Source: Variovorax paradoxus (GTDB lineage Bacteria > Pseudomonadota > Gammaproteobacteria > Burkholderiales > Burkholderiaceae_C). Taken from it: a stretch of DNA of 64,000 nucleotides. Under the pieces are notes generated by a model. The model saw only the letters and a program-made list of their open reading frames with translations. It was not told the origin of the DNA and did not search any database. Where the stretch lies: positions 97,001 to 161,000 of the forward strand of contig NZ_JAUSRN010000010.1 of assembly GCF_030811855.1 (NCBI RefSeq), read 5' to 3'. Made by a program: the position numbers and the translations under genes. The first letter of the stretch is position 1. Each line of letters starts with the position of its first letter. This document shows, in pieces, positions 34,795 to 44,271 of the stretch.

Positions 34795-35397
34795 ATGTCG
34801 ATCGTGAAACGCTGGTTCCTGATTCTTGCTGCGGCCCTGTCCCTGAGCGGATGCGGCTACAACGAATTCCAGTCGCTCGACGAGGCCAGCAAGTCGGCCT
34901 GGAGCGAGGTGCTCAACCAGTACCAGCGGCGCGCCGACCTGGTGCCGAACATCGTGGCCACCGTGAAGGGCGAAGCCAGCTTCGAGCAGGACACCCTCAC
35001 CAAGGTGATCGAGGCGCGCGCCAAGGCCACCTCGATCCAGGTCACGCCCGAGACGCTCAACAACCCGGAAACCTTCAACAAGTTCCAGCAGGCGCAGGGC
35101 GAGCTCTCCTCGGCGCTGTCGCGTTTGATGGTGGTGGCGGAGCGCTACCCGGAGCTGAAGGCCAACCAGGCCTTCCGCGACCTGCGCGTGACGCTCGAAG
35201 GCACCGAGAACCGCATCACCGTGGCGCGCAACCGTTACATCGAGACCGTGCAGAAGTACAACGTGCTGGCACGCAGCTTCCCGACCAACATCACCGCCAA
35301 GATCTTCAGCTACGACCCCAAGCCCAACTTCTCGGTGCAGAACGAAGCGCAGATCTCGACGCCTCCCACAGTCGACTTCAGCGCCCCCAAGAAATAA
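34795..35397 (+). CDS. lemA: LemA-family lipoprotein
   Basis: A 200-residue LemA family member. A signal peptide ends in LSGC (lipobox), then long helices: SKSAWSEVLNQYQRRADLVPNIV, ELSSALSRLMVVAERYPELKANQAF, TENRITVARNRYIETVQKYN. ATG 34795 is eight bases after GGAGG. Forms a probable operon with two TPM-domain genes, a widely conserved trio with unknown envelope function. Confidence 0.9.
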   Translation: MSIVKRWFLILAAALSLSGCGYNEFQSLDEASKSAWSEVLNQYQRRADLVPNIVATVKGEASFEQDTLTKVIEARAKATSIQVTPETLNNPETFNKFQQAQGELSSALSRLMVVAERYPELKANQAFRDLRVTLEGTENRITVARNRYIETVQKYNVLARSFPTNITAKIFSYDPKPNFSVQNEAQISTPPTVDFSAPKK

Positions 35398-35409
35398 GCC
35401 GCGGGTCCG

Positions 35410-36345
35410 ATGGCACTTGCCCTGATCCGCCGTGCGCTGGCCGCCGTGCTGCTGGCGGCGATGGCTTGGGCGGGCCTTGCGCCCACCGCCTGGGCGCAGG
35501 ACCTGCTGCCGGTGCCCACGCTCACGTCGCGGGTGATCGACCAGACGCAAACTCTGGGCGAATCCGAGCGCACCGATCTCGAAGCCAAGCTGGCCGCTTT
35601 CGAGCAGCGCAAGGGTTCGCAGATCGTGGTGCTGATGGTGGCCACCACGCAGCCCGAAGACATTGCGAGCTATGCCAACCGGGTGGGCAACGCCTGGAAG
35701 ATCGGGCGCAAGGAGGTCGGCGACGGCATCCTGGTGATCGTGGCCAAGAACGACCGCAAGATGCGTATCGAGGTGGCCAAGACGCTCGAAGGCGCGGTGC
35801 CCGACCTCGCGGCCATCCGCATCATCGACGAGGAGATGAAGCCGCGCTTTCGCAATAACGACTTTGCGGGCGGGCTCAATGCAGCGGTGGCCCGGCTCAT
35901 CGGGCTGGTCGATGGAGAGGCGCTACCGGCGCCTGCCAGCGGCAAGGACCAAGACGGCAGTGACGGAATCGACTGGGAGAACCTTGCGATCTTCCTGTTC
36001 GTTGGTGTCTTCATCGCGGCGCCCATCGTGCGCTCGATCGTCGGCAAGAAGCTGGGATCGGTGGTCATGGGCGGCGGCATCGGCGCGGTGGCCTTCTTTC
36101 TCACGACCAGCGTGGTCATCGCGGTGCTGGCGGGCTTTGTCGCCCTCATGGTGTCGCTGTTCTCGGCCGCGGCCACGGCAGGCGCGGGGCGCCGCGGCGG
36201 TGGGGGCGGCGGCTTTGGTGGCTGGGGCGGCGGTGGAGGTGGAGGTGGCTGGAGCAGCGGCGGGAGCAGCAGCGGCGGCGGCGGTGGCTTCAGCTCCGGC
36301 GGCGGCGGCGATTTCGGGGGCGGCGGCGCCTCGGGGGACTGGTAG
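35410..36345 (+). CDS. TPM-domain (YgcG-like) membrane protein with Gly-rich tail
   Basis: A 311-residue protein with a signal peptide (cleavage near AWAQD), a TPM/phosphatase-like domain (about 36-165: VIDQTQTLGESERTDLEAKL, IVVLMVATTQPEDI, GVGDGILVIV-like GDGILVIVAKNDRKMRIEV), then two or three membrane segments (about 195-260). The last ~55 residues are almost entirely Gly/Ser with Trp/Phe. Typical of YgcG homologues beside LemA. Confidence 0.88.
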   Translation: MALALIRRALAAVLLAAMAWAGLAPTAWAQDLLPVPTLTSRVIDQTQTLGESERTDLEAKLAAFEQRKGSQIVVLMVATTQPEDIASYANRVGNAWKIGRKEVGDGILVIVAKNDRKMRIEVAKTLEGAVPDLAAIRIIDEEMKPRFRNNDFAGGLNAAVARLIGLVDGEALPAPASGKDQDGSDGIDWENLAIFLFVGVFIAAPIVRSIVGKKLGSVVMGGGIGAVAFFLTTSVVIAVLAGFVALMVSLFSAAATAGAGRRGGGGGGFGGWGGGGGGGGWSSGGSSSGGGGGFSSGGGGDFGGGGASGDW

Positions 36346-36347
36346 GC

Positions 36348-36872
36348 ATGGCTGCAGCAACGCTCTTTTCGAAGCTCGGCCGCATCTGGCGCCACCAGTG
36401 GATGGACGAGGCCGATGTGCGGCGCGTGCTGCCCGATGCCGCCATGGAACGCCTGGCGGCGCGCGTGGCCGCGAGCGAGCGGCGCCACAGCGGCGAGATC
36501 CGCATCTGCGTGGAGGCGGGCCTGCCCTTGTCCTACCTGCGGCGGAACGCGTCGGCGCGCGAGCGTGCCGTGACGCTTTTCGGCAAGCTGCGCGTGTGGG
36601 ACACCGAGCACAACAACGGCGTGCTCATCTACCTGCTGCTGGCCGAGCATGCGATCGAGATCGTGGCCGACCGCGGAATCGACGCGCACGTGGACGACGC
36701 CGAATGGACCGCCATGGCGCAGCGCATGGGCACGGCATTCCGCGAAGGCCGCTTCGAAGATGGGCTCACGCAGGCGCTGGAAGAAATGTCGGCCTTGCTG
36801 GTGACGCACTTTCCGCTGGCGGAGAACCAGCCCGACACCAACGAACTGCCGGACGCGCCCGTCGTTCTTTGA
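36348..36872 (+). CDS. Second TPM-domain protein
   Basis: A 174-residue cytosolic or peripheral TPM-domain protein, without signal peptide. It contains RVAASERRHSGEIRICVEA, ARERAVTLFGKLRVWDTEHNNGVLIYLLLAEHAIEIVADRG and MGTAFREGRFEDGLTQALEEM. Two bases after the previous stop, so co-transcribed with lemA. Confidence 0.85.
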   Translation: MAAATLFSKLGRIWRHQWMDEADVRRVLPDAAMERLAARVAASERRHSGEIRICVEAGLPLSYLRRNASARERAVTLFGKLRVWDTEHNNGVLIYLLLAEHAIEIVADRGIDAHVDDAEWTAMAQRMGTAFREGRFEDGLTQALEEMSALLVTHFPLAENQPDTNELPDAPVVL

Positions 36873-36881
36873 CTTTGACTT

Positions 36882-37127
36882 CCTCCCTCCCCTCCCGGGG
36901 AGGGTTGGGGTGGGGGCAAGCGGCGTTACCACAGGGCACGCTCTGCCCGCCCCCATCCCAGCCTTCCCCCAGAGGGGGAAGGAGCAAATCCCTCAGGCCG
37001 ATGGCGGCATTCTTTTCTCCCTCCCCTTCCGGGGGAGGGTTGGGGTGAGGGCAAGCGGCGTTGCCACAGGGCACGCTCTGCCCGCCCCCATCCCAGCCTT
37101 CCCCCAGAGGGGGAAGGAGCAAATCCC
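36882..37127. repeat. Tandem REP-like palindromic repeats, period 135 bp (R2, R3)
   Basis: Two tandem copies of a unit made of CCTCCC...GGGAGGGTTGGGGTGGGGGC, a spacer with GCACGCTCTGCCCG, then CCCATCCCAGCCTTCCCC. AGGGTTGGGG recurs at 36901 and 37036. The junction also copies the last bases of pdeM (TCAGGCCGATGGCGGCA versus TCAATCCGATGCAGGCA). Located between the convergent TPM gene and pdeM; large hairpins could terminate both. Confidence 0.85.
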
Positions 37128-37817
37128 TCAATCCGATGCAGGCAAGGCCCACACTGTCTTGCCGCCCACCGCGTAGAAGCGCGTCCCCGGCGCCCGCTCC
37201 ATCAACCATCCTCCTGTGAACTCGCCAAAAGCCGGCAGCACGGCCTGCTGCGCATCGCTCGCGAAACAGGGCAGCCGCACGCTGTCGCGCCCCGGCCCGT
37301 GCAGCCGGCAAACCGGATGCAGGTGCCCGGCCAGCACGAAATGCGTGGCGTGCGTTTGCGGATGGTGGCAGCAGGCAAAGGGGCCGAGCAGATACGGCTC
37401 GTCAACCACCTCGATGCCGAGCGCGGCGGGCGGGTCGCCTGCGCGGCTGTCGTGGTTGCCGCGCACCAGAGTCATTCCGATGGCCGCATGCGCGGCGCGC
37501 CAGGCGGCCAGCGCCGCAAGCACCTGGGGCGTGCGCGCCTGCGCCGCATGCAGGAAGTCGCCGAGAAACACGAGGCGCTCTGGCGCGTGCTCCGCGATCA
37601 GCGCATCGAGCCGGGCCAAGTTCTGCTGCGTGGTGCCGCCCGGCACCGGCTGGCCGAACGTGCGGTAGGTCGCTGCCTTGCCGATGTGCAGGTCGGCAAT
37701 GAACAGCACATGTCCGGCGGGCCACCAGATGGCGCGCTCCGGCAGCAGATGCAGCAGCTCGCCGGCCCAATGGACCTGGAGCGCCGATGTGGAAAGACGA
37801 AGGTCAGGGGCGGTCAC
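37128..37817 (-). CDS. pdeM: Ligase-associated DNA-damage endonuclease PdeM
   Basis: A 229-residue metallophosphoesterase. Motifs in order: LFIADLHIGKAATYR (D-x-H), LVFLGDFLHA (GD), LVRGNHDSRA (GNHD) and VLAGHLHPVCR (GH-x-H). This is the PdeM family linked to Lhr helicase, ATP-dependent ligase and MBL exonuclease in bacterial repair clusters. No ATG precedes the domain; GTG 37817 (V-TAPDLRLS) gives the natural N-terminus, while GTG 37871 would add 18 residues. RBS weak in both cases. Here it is separated from the helicase by trxC. Confidence 0.86.
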   Translation of the reverse strand: MTAPDLRLSTSALQVHWAGELLHLLPERAIWWPAGHVLFIADLHIGKAATYRTFGQPVPGGTTQQNLARLDALIAEHAPERLVFLGDFLHAAQARTPQVLAALAAWRAAHAAIGMTLVRGNHDSRAGDPPAALGIEVVDEPYLLGPFACCHHPQTHATHFVLAGHLHPVCRLHGPGRDSVRLPCFASDAQQAVLPAFGEFTGGWLMERAPGTRFYAVGGKTVWALPASD

Positions 37818-37894
37818 GGGGCAACGAGTGTCGCAAAAGATGGAGGGAACGGCAGCCGACTTGCAATTCACCCCGCAAGCCCCAGTTTTTCGGT

Positions 37895-38344
37895 ATGACC
37901 GAAACGCCTCCGCTGCACATCGTCTGCCCGCATTGCCACACCACCAACCGCGTGCGCGCGGCGCAGTTGGGCAGCGCGCCCGACTGCGGCAGCTGCCACC
38001 GGCCGCTGTTCACCGGCCACTCGACCGCGCTGCCGGACGAAAAGACCTTCGACCGCCACATCGCACGCAACGAGATTCCGGTGCTGGTCGATTTCTGGGC
38101 GCCTTGGTGCGGCCCGTGCCGCCAGATGGCACCGGCCTACGAACAGGCTGCGGCACAGCTGGAACCGCGGGTGCGGCTGGCCAAGGTCGACACCGAAGCC
38201 GTGCCCAACCTGGGCGCGCGCTTCAACATCCGCAGCATTCCGACGCTGGCGCTGTTTCGCGGCGGCCGCGAAGTGGCGCGGCAGGCCGGTGCCATGGGCG
38301 CGGCGGACATCGTGCGCTGGGTCAAGTCGCACGGCGCGGGCTGA
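37895..38344 (+). CDS. trxC: Thioredoxin 2 (TrxC)
   Basis: A 149-residue thioredoxin 2. The N-terminal zinc-binding segment has IVCPHCHTTNR and DCGSCHRP (two CxxC pairs). The thioredoxin domain follows with the redox site DFWAPWCGPCRQMAP and the cis-Pro in RSIPTLALF. Cytosolic reductant of protein disulphides, induced by oxidative stress in E. coli. Divergent from pdeM and convergent with the helicase gene. Confidence 0.93.
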   Translation: MTETPPLHIVCPHCHTTNRVRAAQLGSAPDCGSCHRPLFTGHSTALPDEKTFDRHIARNEIPVLVDFWAPWCGPCRQMAPAYEQAAAQLEPRVRLAKVDTEAVPNLGARFNIRSIPTLALFRGGREVARQAGAMGAADIVRWVKSHGAG

Positions 38345-38359
38345 GCCGGGCGGCTGGCT

Positions 38360-41300
38360 TCACAGCGGCGGCAAAGGCCGCGAGCGACGTGAGGGCGGCC
38401 TGCGCTGGCGCTGCGGCGCGGGCGGCTTGCCCGGCCCTTCCTGGCCGAACGCGAGCGTGCTCTTCACGCGTTCGATCCCGCCGGCCGTGACCACGCCGCC
38501 TGCGGCTTTTTCCAACTGCTCGACCATGCGCGCAATGCGGTCGGCCACGTTCTCGTTCGACAGCTTTTCGCGGAACAGCTCGACCATGAGCGGAAACGAG
38601 AACGGCGTGGGCCGCTCGAGCGTCTTCAATACCAGCTGCTGATTCGCCATGCGCTCGAGGCTCGCGCGCAGGCGGCTGATCTCGAGCTCTTGCGCGAGCA
38701 GCTCCTGCTCGGCCTGCAGCAGCAGCTTGTTCGATGGGTCGTACTTGCGGAACACCTCCCAGAACAGCGACGACGAGGCTTGCAGCTGCCTGCTGCTGCG
38801 CTTCTCGCCAGGGTAGCCCTGGAAGATCAGGCCGGAGACGCGCGCAATCTCGCGAAAGCGGCGCTGCGCCAGCTCGCCCGCGTTGAGCGACGCGAGCACC
38901 TCGTGCAGCAACTGCGCATGCGCATCGTCGCCTTGCGGCAGCCGCAGCACCTGCGGCAGCAGCACAGGCCAGTCGACCGGCGTGGCGCTCAGCAGTTCGA
39001 AACCGTAGTCGTTCACCGCGATGGAGAAGGTTCGCGCATCGTGTTGCGCCACGCGCCAGGCCAGGAGGCTCGCGAGCCCCATGTGAACGTGCCGCCCGGC
39101 AAAGGGATAGAGGAACAGGTGCGAGCCTTCGCGCGTGACGAGCGTTTCGGCCAGCAGGGTCTGCGGCGTGGGCAAGGCCGACCATTGCTGCTGAATTTCC
39201 AGCAACGGCCGCACGCACTGCAGCTCGGGCGATTCATAGCGCCCTTCGCCGGCGAGTGCGAGCTGCTGCACCACCGCATCGGCCAGCGTCGTCGACAGCG
39301 GCATGCGCCCGCCATTCCAGCGCGGTACCGCGGCGCGCTTGCCGGTGGCGCGCCGCACCCAGGCCGTCATGTCGTGGATGCGTACGAGTTCGAGCAGCCG
39401 GCCGCCGAACAGGAAGCAGTCGCCGGGCTTCATGCGCGCGACAAAGCCTTCTTCGACGCTGCCGATCTTTGCGCCGCCCATGTACTGCACCGCCATGCTG
39501 GCGTCGCTCACGATGGTGCCGATGTTCATGCGGTGGCGCCGCGCGAGCCGCGCATCCGGCACGCGCCAAACGCCTTCGGCATCGGGCACGGCACGGCGGT
39601 AGTCGGGATAGGCGGCCAGCGAAGGCCCGCCCTGCGACACGAAGGACAGGCACCATTCCCAACTCTCCTGCGACAGGTTGGCATAGGCAGCGGTGCCGCG
39701 CACTTCCGCATACAGGTCGTCGGGTATGAAGCCGCCACCCAGCGCCACCGTCACCAAATGCTGCACCAGCACATCGAGCGGCTGCGCCGGCGTGTGGCGC
39801 GCTTCGATGTGGCCGGCCGCGATGGCCGCGCGCGCCGCGGCGCCTTCGACCATCTCGATGCTGTGCGTAGGCACGAGCGTGACCCGCGACGGCCGGCCCG
39901 GCGCATGCCCCGAGCGTCCCGCGCGCTGCAGCAGCCGTGCCACGCCCTTCGGCGAGCCGATCTGCAGCACGCGTTCGACCGGCAGGAAGTCCACGCCCAG
40001 GTCCAGGCTCGACGTACAGACCACCGCCTTGAGCTCGCCGTTCTTGAGGCCGAGCTCGACCCACTCGCGCACCGCGCGGTCCAGCGAGCCGTGGTGCAGC
40101 GCAATGATTCCGGCCCATTCGGGACGCGCCTCGAGCATCGCCTGGTACCAGATCTCCGACTGCGAGCGCGTGTTGGTGAACACCAGCGTGGTGCTGCTGG
40201 CGGCAATCTCGTCGAGCACCTGCGGCAGCATGGTGAGGCCCAGATGGCCGCCCCACGGAAAGCGTTCGGCGCGGCCGGGCAGCAGCGAATCGACGACCAG
40301 TTTCTTGGGCACCTGGCCCTGTACCAGCACACCCTCTTCATCGCCGAGCAATGCGTGCATGGCCTCTTGCAGGTTACCCAGCGTGGCCGACATGCCCCAG
40401 ACCGCGAGCCCCGGGTTCCAACGCCTGAGCCGCGCAAGCGCCAGCTGCACCTGCACGCCGCGCTTGTTGCCGAGCAGCTCATGCCATTCGTCGACCACCA
40501 CCATCTTCACGCGGCCCAAGACCTCGCTTGCATCGGCGCGCGCGAGCAGCAGCGACAGGCTCTCGGGCGTGGTGACGAGCACGGTCGGCAGGCGCTCGTT
40601 CTGCGCGGCGCGCTCGGCCGACGAGGTGTCGCCGCTGCGCGCGCCGACGCTCCAGGGGTGCACCTCGGCGCCCAGAGCTTCGAGCGGCTGCTTGATCGCG
40701 CGCAGCGTGTCAGCCGCGAGCGCGCGCATGGGGGTGAGCCACAGCACGGTGAGCGGCGGGGACGCGGGCCGCGCGGTTTCCTTCCGGGCTTGCGAGAACA
40801 CCTGCAGCGCGCCGAGCCAAACCGCATAGGTCTTGCCAGCGCCGGTGGTGGCGTGCAGCATGCCGGACCTGCCTTCGGCGATGGCTTTCCACACCTCGCG
40901 CTGGAACTTGAAGGGCCTCCAGCCGCGCGCGGCAAACCATGCATCGAGCGCCGCCTTGACGGTGGTCTTGCTCCTTCCCCTCCCGGGGGAAGGCTGGGAT
41001 GGGGGCACGCGGCCTTCGACAAGCGGCTGATCGTTGATACGCCGCTTGCCCCCACCCCTGCCCTCCCCCGGGAGGGGAGGGAGAAATGCGGGGCCCGACG
41101 GCTCGGTTGGGTTGTCTTCTCTCTTGCTCCTTCCCCTTCCGGGGGAAGGCTGGGATGGGGGCACGCGGCCTTCGAGGGGCGGCTGATCGTTGATACGCCG
41201 CTTGCCCCCACCCCTGCCCTCCCCCGGGAGGGGAGGGAGAAATGCGGGGACCGACGGCTCGGTTGGGTGGTCTTCTGTCTTGCTCCTTCCCCTTCCGGGG

Positions 41301-41422
41301 GAAGGCTGGGATGGGGGCACGCGGCCTTCGACAAGCGGCTGATCGTTGATGCGCCGCTTGCCCCCTCCCCTGCCCTCCCCCAGAGGGGGAGGGAGAAATG
41401 CGGGGTCCGGATCAGCTGTCAT
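38360..41422 (-). CDS. Ligase-associated Lhr-type DEXH helicase with repeat-derived N-terminus
   Basis: A 1020-residue superfamily-2 helicase. Real helicase sequence begins at about residue 153 ([15 protein letters not shown]) with [14 protein letters not shown] (Walker A), [16 protein letters not shown] (DEXH), [14 protein letters not shown], then the Lhr core [33 protein letters not shown] and [14 protein letters not shown]. The first ~152 residues are three in-frame Pro/Gly/Arg-rich copies of a 52-residue unit translated from REP-like DNA. No other start codon precedes the helicase domain. The ATG at 41422 overlaps the ligase stop as ATGA, so it is the genuine start and the repeats have inserted just behind it. 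Function: DNA repair with PdeM, ligase and exonuclease. Confidence 0.85.
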   Translation of the reverse strand: MTADPDPAFLPPPLGEGRGGGKRRINDQPLVEGRVPPSQPSPGRGRSKTEDHPTEPSVPAFLPPLPGEGRGGGKRRINDQPPLEGRVPPSQPSPGRGRSKREDNPTEPSGPAFLPPLPGEGRGGGKRRINDQPLVEGRVPPSQPSPGRGRSKTTVKAALDAWFAARGWRPFKFQREVWKAIAEGRSGMLHATTGAGKTYAVWLGALQVFSQARKETARPASPPLTVLWLTPMRALAADTLRAIKQPLEALGAEVHPWSVGARSGDTSSAERAAQNERLPTVLVTTPESLSLLLARADASEVLGRVKMVVVDEWHELLGNKRGVQVQLALARLRRWNPGLAVWGMSATLGNLQEAMHALLGDEEGVLVQGQVPKKLVVDSLLPGRAERFPWGGHLGLTMLPQVLDEIAASSTTLVFTNTRSQSEIWYQAMLEARPEWAGIIALHHGSLDRAVREWVELGLKNGELKAVVCTSSLDLGVDFLPVERVLQIGSPKGVARLLQRAGRSGHAPGRPSRVTLVPTHSIEMVEGAAARAAIAAGHIEARHTPAQPLDVLVQHLVTVALGGGFIPDDLYAEVRGTAAYANLSQESWEWCLSFVSQGGPSLAAYPDYRRAVPDAEGVWRVPDARLARRHRMNIGTIVSDASMAVQYMGGAKIGSVEEGFVARMKPGDCFLFGGRLLELVRIHDMTAWVRRATGKRAAVPRWNGGRMPLSTTLADAVVQQLALAGEGRYESPELQCVRPLLEIQQQWSALPTPQTLLAETLVTREGSHLFLYPFAGRHVHMGLASLLAWRVAQHDARTFSIAVNDYGFELLSATPVDWPVLLPQVLRLPQGDDAHAQLLHEVLASLNAGELAQRRFREIARVSGLIFQGYPGEKRSSRQLQASSSLFWEVFRKYDPSNKLLLQAEQELLAQELEISRLRASLERMANQQLVLKTLERPTPFSFPLMVELFREKLSNENVADRIARMVEQLEKAAGGVVTAGGIERVKSTLAFGQEGPGKPPAPQRQRRPPSRRSRPLPPL
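40967..41410. repeat. REP-like tandem repeat, 2.8 copies of 156 bp (R4-R6)
   Basis: CTTGCTCCTTCCCC begins at 40967, 41123 and 41279, giving an exact 156-bp period. Each unit holds an inverted REP pair (CTCCCGGGGGAAGG...CCTGCCCTCCCCCGGGAGGGG). 156 is 52 codons, and the array is translated in frame as the helicase N-terminus. The last unit is partial and runs to the start codon. Confidence 0.92.
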
Positions 41423-43074
41423 GACGGCAACAACGCGGCGAGCGTCTGCAAAGTATCAGCCTCCGCCACCCGCTTGTCCTCGCGCCAACGCAGCATCCGC
41501 GGAAAGCGCACGGCGATGCCGCTCTTGTGGCGCGTGCTGCGTGCGATGCCCTCGAAGCCGAGCTCGAACACCAGCGTGGGCTCCACGCTGCGCACCGGAC
41601 CGAAGCTCTCGACCGTGGTCTTGCGGATGATCGCGTCCACGCGCGCCATTTCGGCATCCGTCAGGCCCGAATAGGCCTTGGCAAAGGGCACGAGCTTGCG
41701 GTCATCCTGTTCGGGCGGGCCGTCCCACACGGCGAAGGTGTAGTCGCTGTAGAGGCTCGCGCGCCGCCCATGGCCGCGCTGCGCATAGATCAGCACCGCG
41801 TCGATGCTGAGCGGATCGATCTTCCACTTCCACCACACGCCCACGTCCTTGGTGCGGCCCACGCCGTACTGTGCGTCGCGGCGCTTGAGCATCATGCCCT
41901 CCACGCCCATGCTGCGAGCCGCTTCGCGCTGGCGTGCCAGATCGCTCCACTCGATGCCCGTGAGCATCGGACTGGGCAGCAGCGACGGATGCTGCACGCG
42001 CGTGACGAGTTCGTCGAGCAGCAGCCGGCGCTCCGACTGCGGCAGCACACGCAGGTCGCGCCCTTCCCATTCGAGGATGTCGTAGGCCAGCAGCACCACC
42101 GGAATTTCGCGCAGCAGCTTCGCGCCCAGGGTCTTGCGTCCGATGCGCTTCTGCAGCTCCGCAAAGGGCTGCACCCTGTCCTCGCGCCAGACGGCAATTT
42201 CGCCGTCTAGAACTGTGCCGTCCGGCAGCGCGTCGCCCAGCACGGCAAGTTCGGGAAAGCGCTCGGTCACCAGTTCTTCGCCGCGCGACCACAGCCACAC
42301 TGCGCCTGCGCGCTTTACCAGTTGCGCGCGGATGCCGTCCCATTTCCATTCGACGATCCAGTCGGCCGGCGGCCCCAGCACGGCATCGAACTGTTCGAGC
42401 GGCAGGTTGAACGCGTGCGCGAGGAAGAACGGATATGGCTGCCCGCTGGTCTTCTGCACCTGCTCCGCACCCGACTCAGGCGCGATCAGCGCGCGATAGT
42501 CTTCCGCCCGCGGCCGGCCGCCGATGTGGGTGTAGCCCATGAGCCGCTGCGCCACGCGTTTGGGATCGATGCCGCCCACCGCCGCGAGCGCCTGCGTGAC
42601 CTGCAGCTTCGACACGCCCACACGGAATGCGCCGGTGATGAGCTTGAAGTACACCAGCCGCTCTTCGGCCGCGAGCTGCCGCCACTGCGCGCGCAGCCGC
42701 GTGGGCAGTTCGTCGGGCGCCGACTTGCCTGCATCCCGCAGCGGTAGCAGGTGCTCCTCGACCCAGCTCGCAAGGCCGAGATCGTGCGCCTCGGTGGGCG
42801 ACGGCAAGAGCAGCGAGATGGTTTCCGCCAGGTCGCCGACCGCTTCGTAGCTCTCGTCGAAGAGCCATTCGGGAAGGCCCGCCGCTTCCTGCGCGAGCAG
42901 ACGCAGCAGCTTGTTGGGCACGAGCTGGCGCGGCTTGCCGCCGGCCAGGAAGTACACGGCCCATGCCGCATCGGCAGGGTCGGCTTCGCGCAGGTAGCGC
43001 TGCAGCGCGGCTTGCTTGGCAAGACTCGAAGTGCTGGCATCGAGCTCGCGGTAGAGCGCCGCAAAGTCCTTCAT
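41419..43074 (-). CDS. ATP-dependent DNA ligase (repair type)
   Basis: A 551-residue ATP-dependent ligase. After an N-terminal DNA-binding domain, the nucleotidyltransferase core carries motif [15 protein letters not shown] (adenylated Lys in K-x-D-G), motif [13 protein letters not shown], motif [16 protein letters not shown] and motif [13 protein letters not shown], then an OB-fold. This is the ligase of the ligase-Lhr-exonuclease-PdeM repair group. It overlaps the exonuclease upstream and the helicase downstream by 4 bp each (ATGA). Confidence 0.93.
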   Translation of the reverse strand: MKDFAALYRELDASTSSLAKQAALQRYLREADPADAAWAVYFLAGGKPRQLVPNKLLRLLAQEAAGLPEWLFDESYEAVGDLAETISLLLPSPTEAHDLGLASWVEEHLLPLRDAGKSAPDELPTRLRAQWRQLAAEERLVYFKLITGAFRVGVSKLQVTQALAAVGGIDPKRVAQRLMGYTHIGGRPRAEDYRALIAPESGAEQVQKTSGQPYPFFLAHAFNLPLEQFDAVLGPPADWIVEWKWDGIRAQLVKRAGAVWLWSRGEELVTERFPELAVLGDALPDGTVLDGEIAVWREDRVQPFAELQKRIGRKTLGAKLLREIPVVLLAYDILEWEGRDLRVLPQSERRLLLDELVTRVQHPSLLPSPMLTGIEWSDLARQREAARSMGVEGMMLKRRDAQYGVGRTKDVGVWWKWKIDPLSIDAVLIYAQRGHGRRASLYSDYTFAVWDGPPEQDDRKLVPFAKAYSGLTDAEMARVDAIIRKTTVESFGPVRSVEPTLVFELGFEGIARSTRHKSGIAVRFPRMLRWREDKRVAEADTLQTLAALLPS

Positions 43075-44183
43075 GCCTTTGCTCCTTCCCCTCCCGGGGG
43101 AAGGCTGGGATGGGGGCCGCCAGCGTCCGCGTCGAGCGCCACTTGCCCCCTCCCCAACCCTCCCCCGGAAGGGGAGGGAGTTTCCTCGTCGTCCTCATCG
43201 CCGTATTCGGTCTTGAAGCCCTGCGCTTCCAATCCGTTCTCGGTGAGCCAGCGCACCATCACCGCCACGCTGCCGTGGGTCACGAACACCCGGCTGGCAC
43301 CCGTGCCGGCAATGGCCTGCTGCAGGCCGGGCCAATCGGCGTGGTCGGACATCACGAAGCCGCGGTCCACGCCGCGCCGGCGGCGCGTGCCGCGCAGCTG
43401 CATCCAGCCGCTCGCGAAAGCGTCGGCGTAGTTGCCGAAGCGGCGCATCCACGGTGTGCCCTGCGCCGAGGGCGGCGCCAGCACCAGTGCGCGCTTGAGC
43501 AGCGCGGCATCGACACCCGGGTCGGTCACGCGCAATGTCTGGGGCAAGGCCACGCCCGCGGCGCGGTACACCGCGTTGAGCGGCTCGACGGCACCATGCA
43601 CCACGATCGGCCCGATGGTGGTGTCCACGCCATGCAGGATGCGCTGCGCCTTGCCGAAGGCATAGCAGAACAGCACCGACGCGCGGCCGGCCTCCGCGTT
43701 GCCGCGCCACCAGGCGTCGATCTCAGCGAACAGCGCGGCCTGCGTAGGCCAGCGGTAGATCGGCAGGCCGAAGGTCGATTCGGTGATGAAGGTGTCGCAA
43801 GCAACGGGCTCGAAGGGCGCGCAGGTGCCGTCGGGCTCTGTCTTGTAGTCGCCCGAGGCGACCCACACGCGCCCGCCGTGTTCCAGCCGGACCTGCGCCG
43901 AGCCCAGCACGTGGCCGGCCGGATGCAGCGAGACGCGCACGCCGTGGTGCTCGATGGCTTCGCCATAGCCGAGCGTCTGCAATGCGATGTCGCTGCCCAG
44001 GCGCACGCGCAAGGTGCCCGCGCTGTCGGTGTGCGCCAGGTAGTGCGCATGGCCGATGCGCGCGTGGTCCGAGTGCGCGTGCGTGATGACGGCGCGCGCC
44101 ACCGGCCGCCAGGGGTCGATGTAGAAATCGCCCGGCGGGCAATAGAGGCCTTCGGGGCGGGCGATGACCAGGTCGTCGGGCAT
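43071..44183 (-). CDS. Ligase-associated MBL-fold DNA exonuclease
   Basis: A 370-residue metallo-beta-lactamase/beta-CASP-like nuclease. Motifs: AVITHAHSDHARIGH (HxHxDH), LHPAGHVLGSAQVRLE, VWVASGDYKTEPDG, VFVTHGSVAVMVRWL and the C-terminal FVMSDHADWPGL. First gene of the exo-lig-helicase operon. The last ~35 residues (PSPSGGGLGRGQ... to the stop) are translated from a REP-like repeat, not from the family's usual C-terminus. Start at ATG 44183 (MPDDLVIARPEGLYCP); ATG 44192 adds three residues. Confidence 0.88.
   Translation of the reverse strand: MPDDLVIARPEGLYCPPGDFYIDPWRPVARAVITHAHSDHARIGHAHYLAHTDSAGTLRVRLGSDIALQTLGYGEAIEHHGVRVSLHPAGHVLGSAQVRLEHGGRVWVASGDYKTEPDGTCAPFEPVACDTFITESTFGLPIYRWPTQAALFAEIDAWWRGNAEAGRASVLFCYAFGKAQRILHGVDTTIGPIVVHGAVEPLNAVYRAAGVALPQTLRVTDPGVDAALLKRALVLAPPSAQGTPWMRRFGNYADAFASGWMQLRGTRRRRGVDRGFVMSDHADWPGLQQAIAGTGASRVFVTHGSVAVMVRWLTENGLEAQGFKTEYGDEDDEETPSPSGGGLGRGQVALDADAGGPHPSLPPGGEGAKA
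43081..43180. repeat. REP-like inverted repeat inside the exonuclease 3' end (R7)
   Basis: Palindromes CTCCCGGGGGAAGG and CCTCCCCCGGAAGGGGAGGG in opposite orientation, same family as R1-R8. The array lies in the last codons of the exonuclease and ends just before the ATGA overlap with the ligase. Confidence 0.85.
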
Positions 44184-44271
44184 GGCGCACATCGTAGGCC
44201 CGCACCCCGCTCTTCGCGCAGACGGGCCGACGCGAAGCTGTGTCGGCGCGAGCCTACTCGCCGCTCTGCGC

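Noticed and set aside
37818-37871. Longer pdeM start at GTG 37871
   Set aside because: The extra 18 residues do not resemble the family N-terminus and no RBS is seen; kept only as an alternative.
40967-41410. CRISPR array
   Set aside because: The units are 156 bp and nearly identical throughout, with no short-repeat/unique-spacer pattern and no cas genes.
38690-41674. A ~1000-codon plus-strand frame opposite the helicase
   Set aside because: Composition is His/Arg/Ala-rich with no motif; the minus strand encodes clear helicase motifs.
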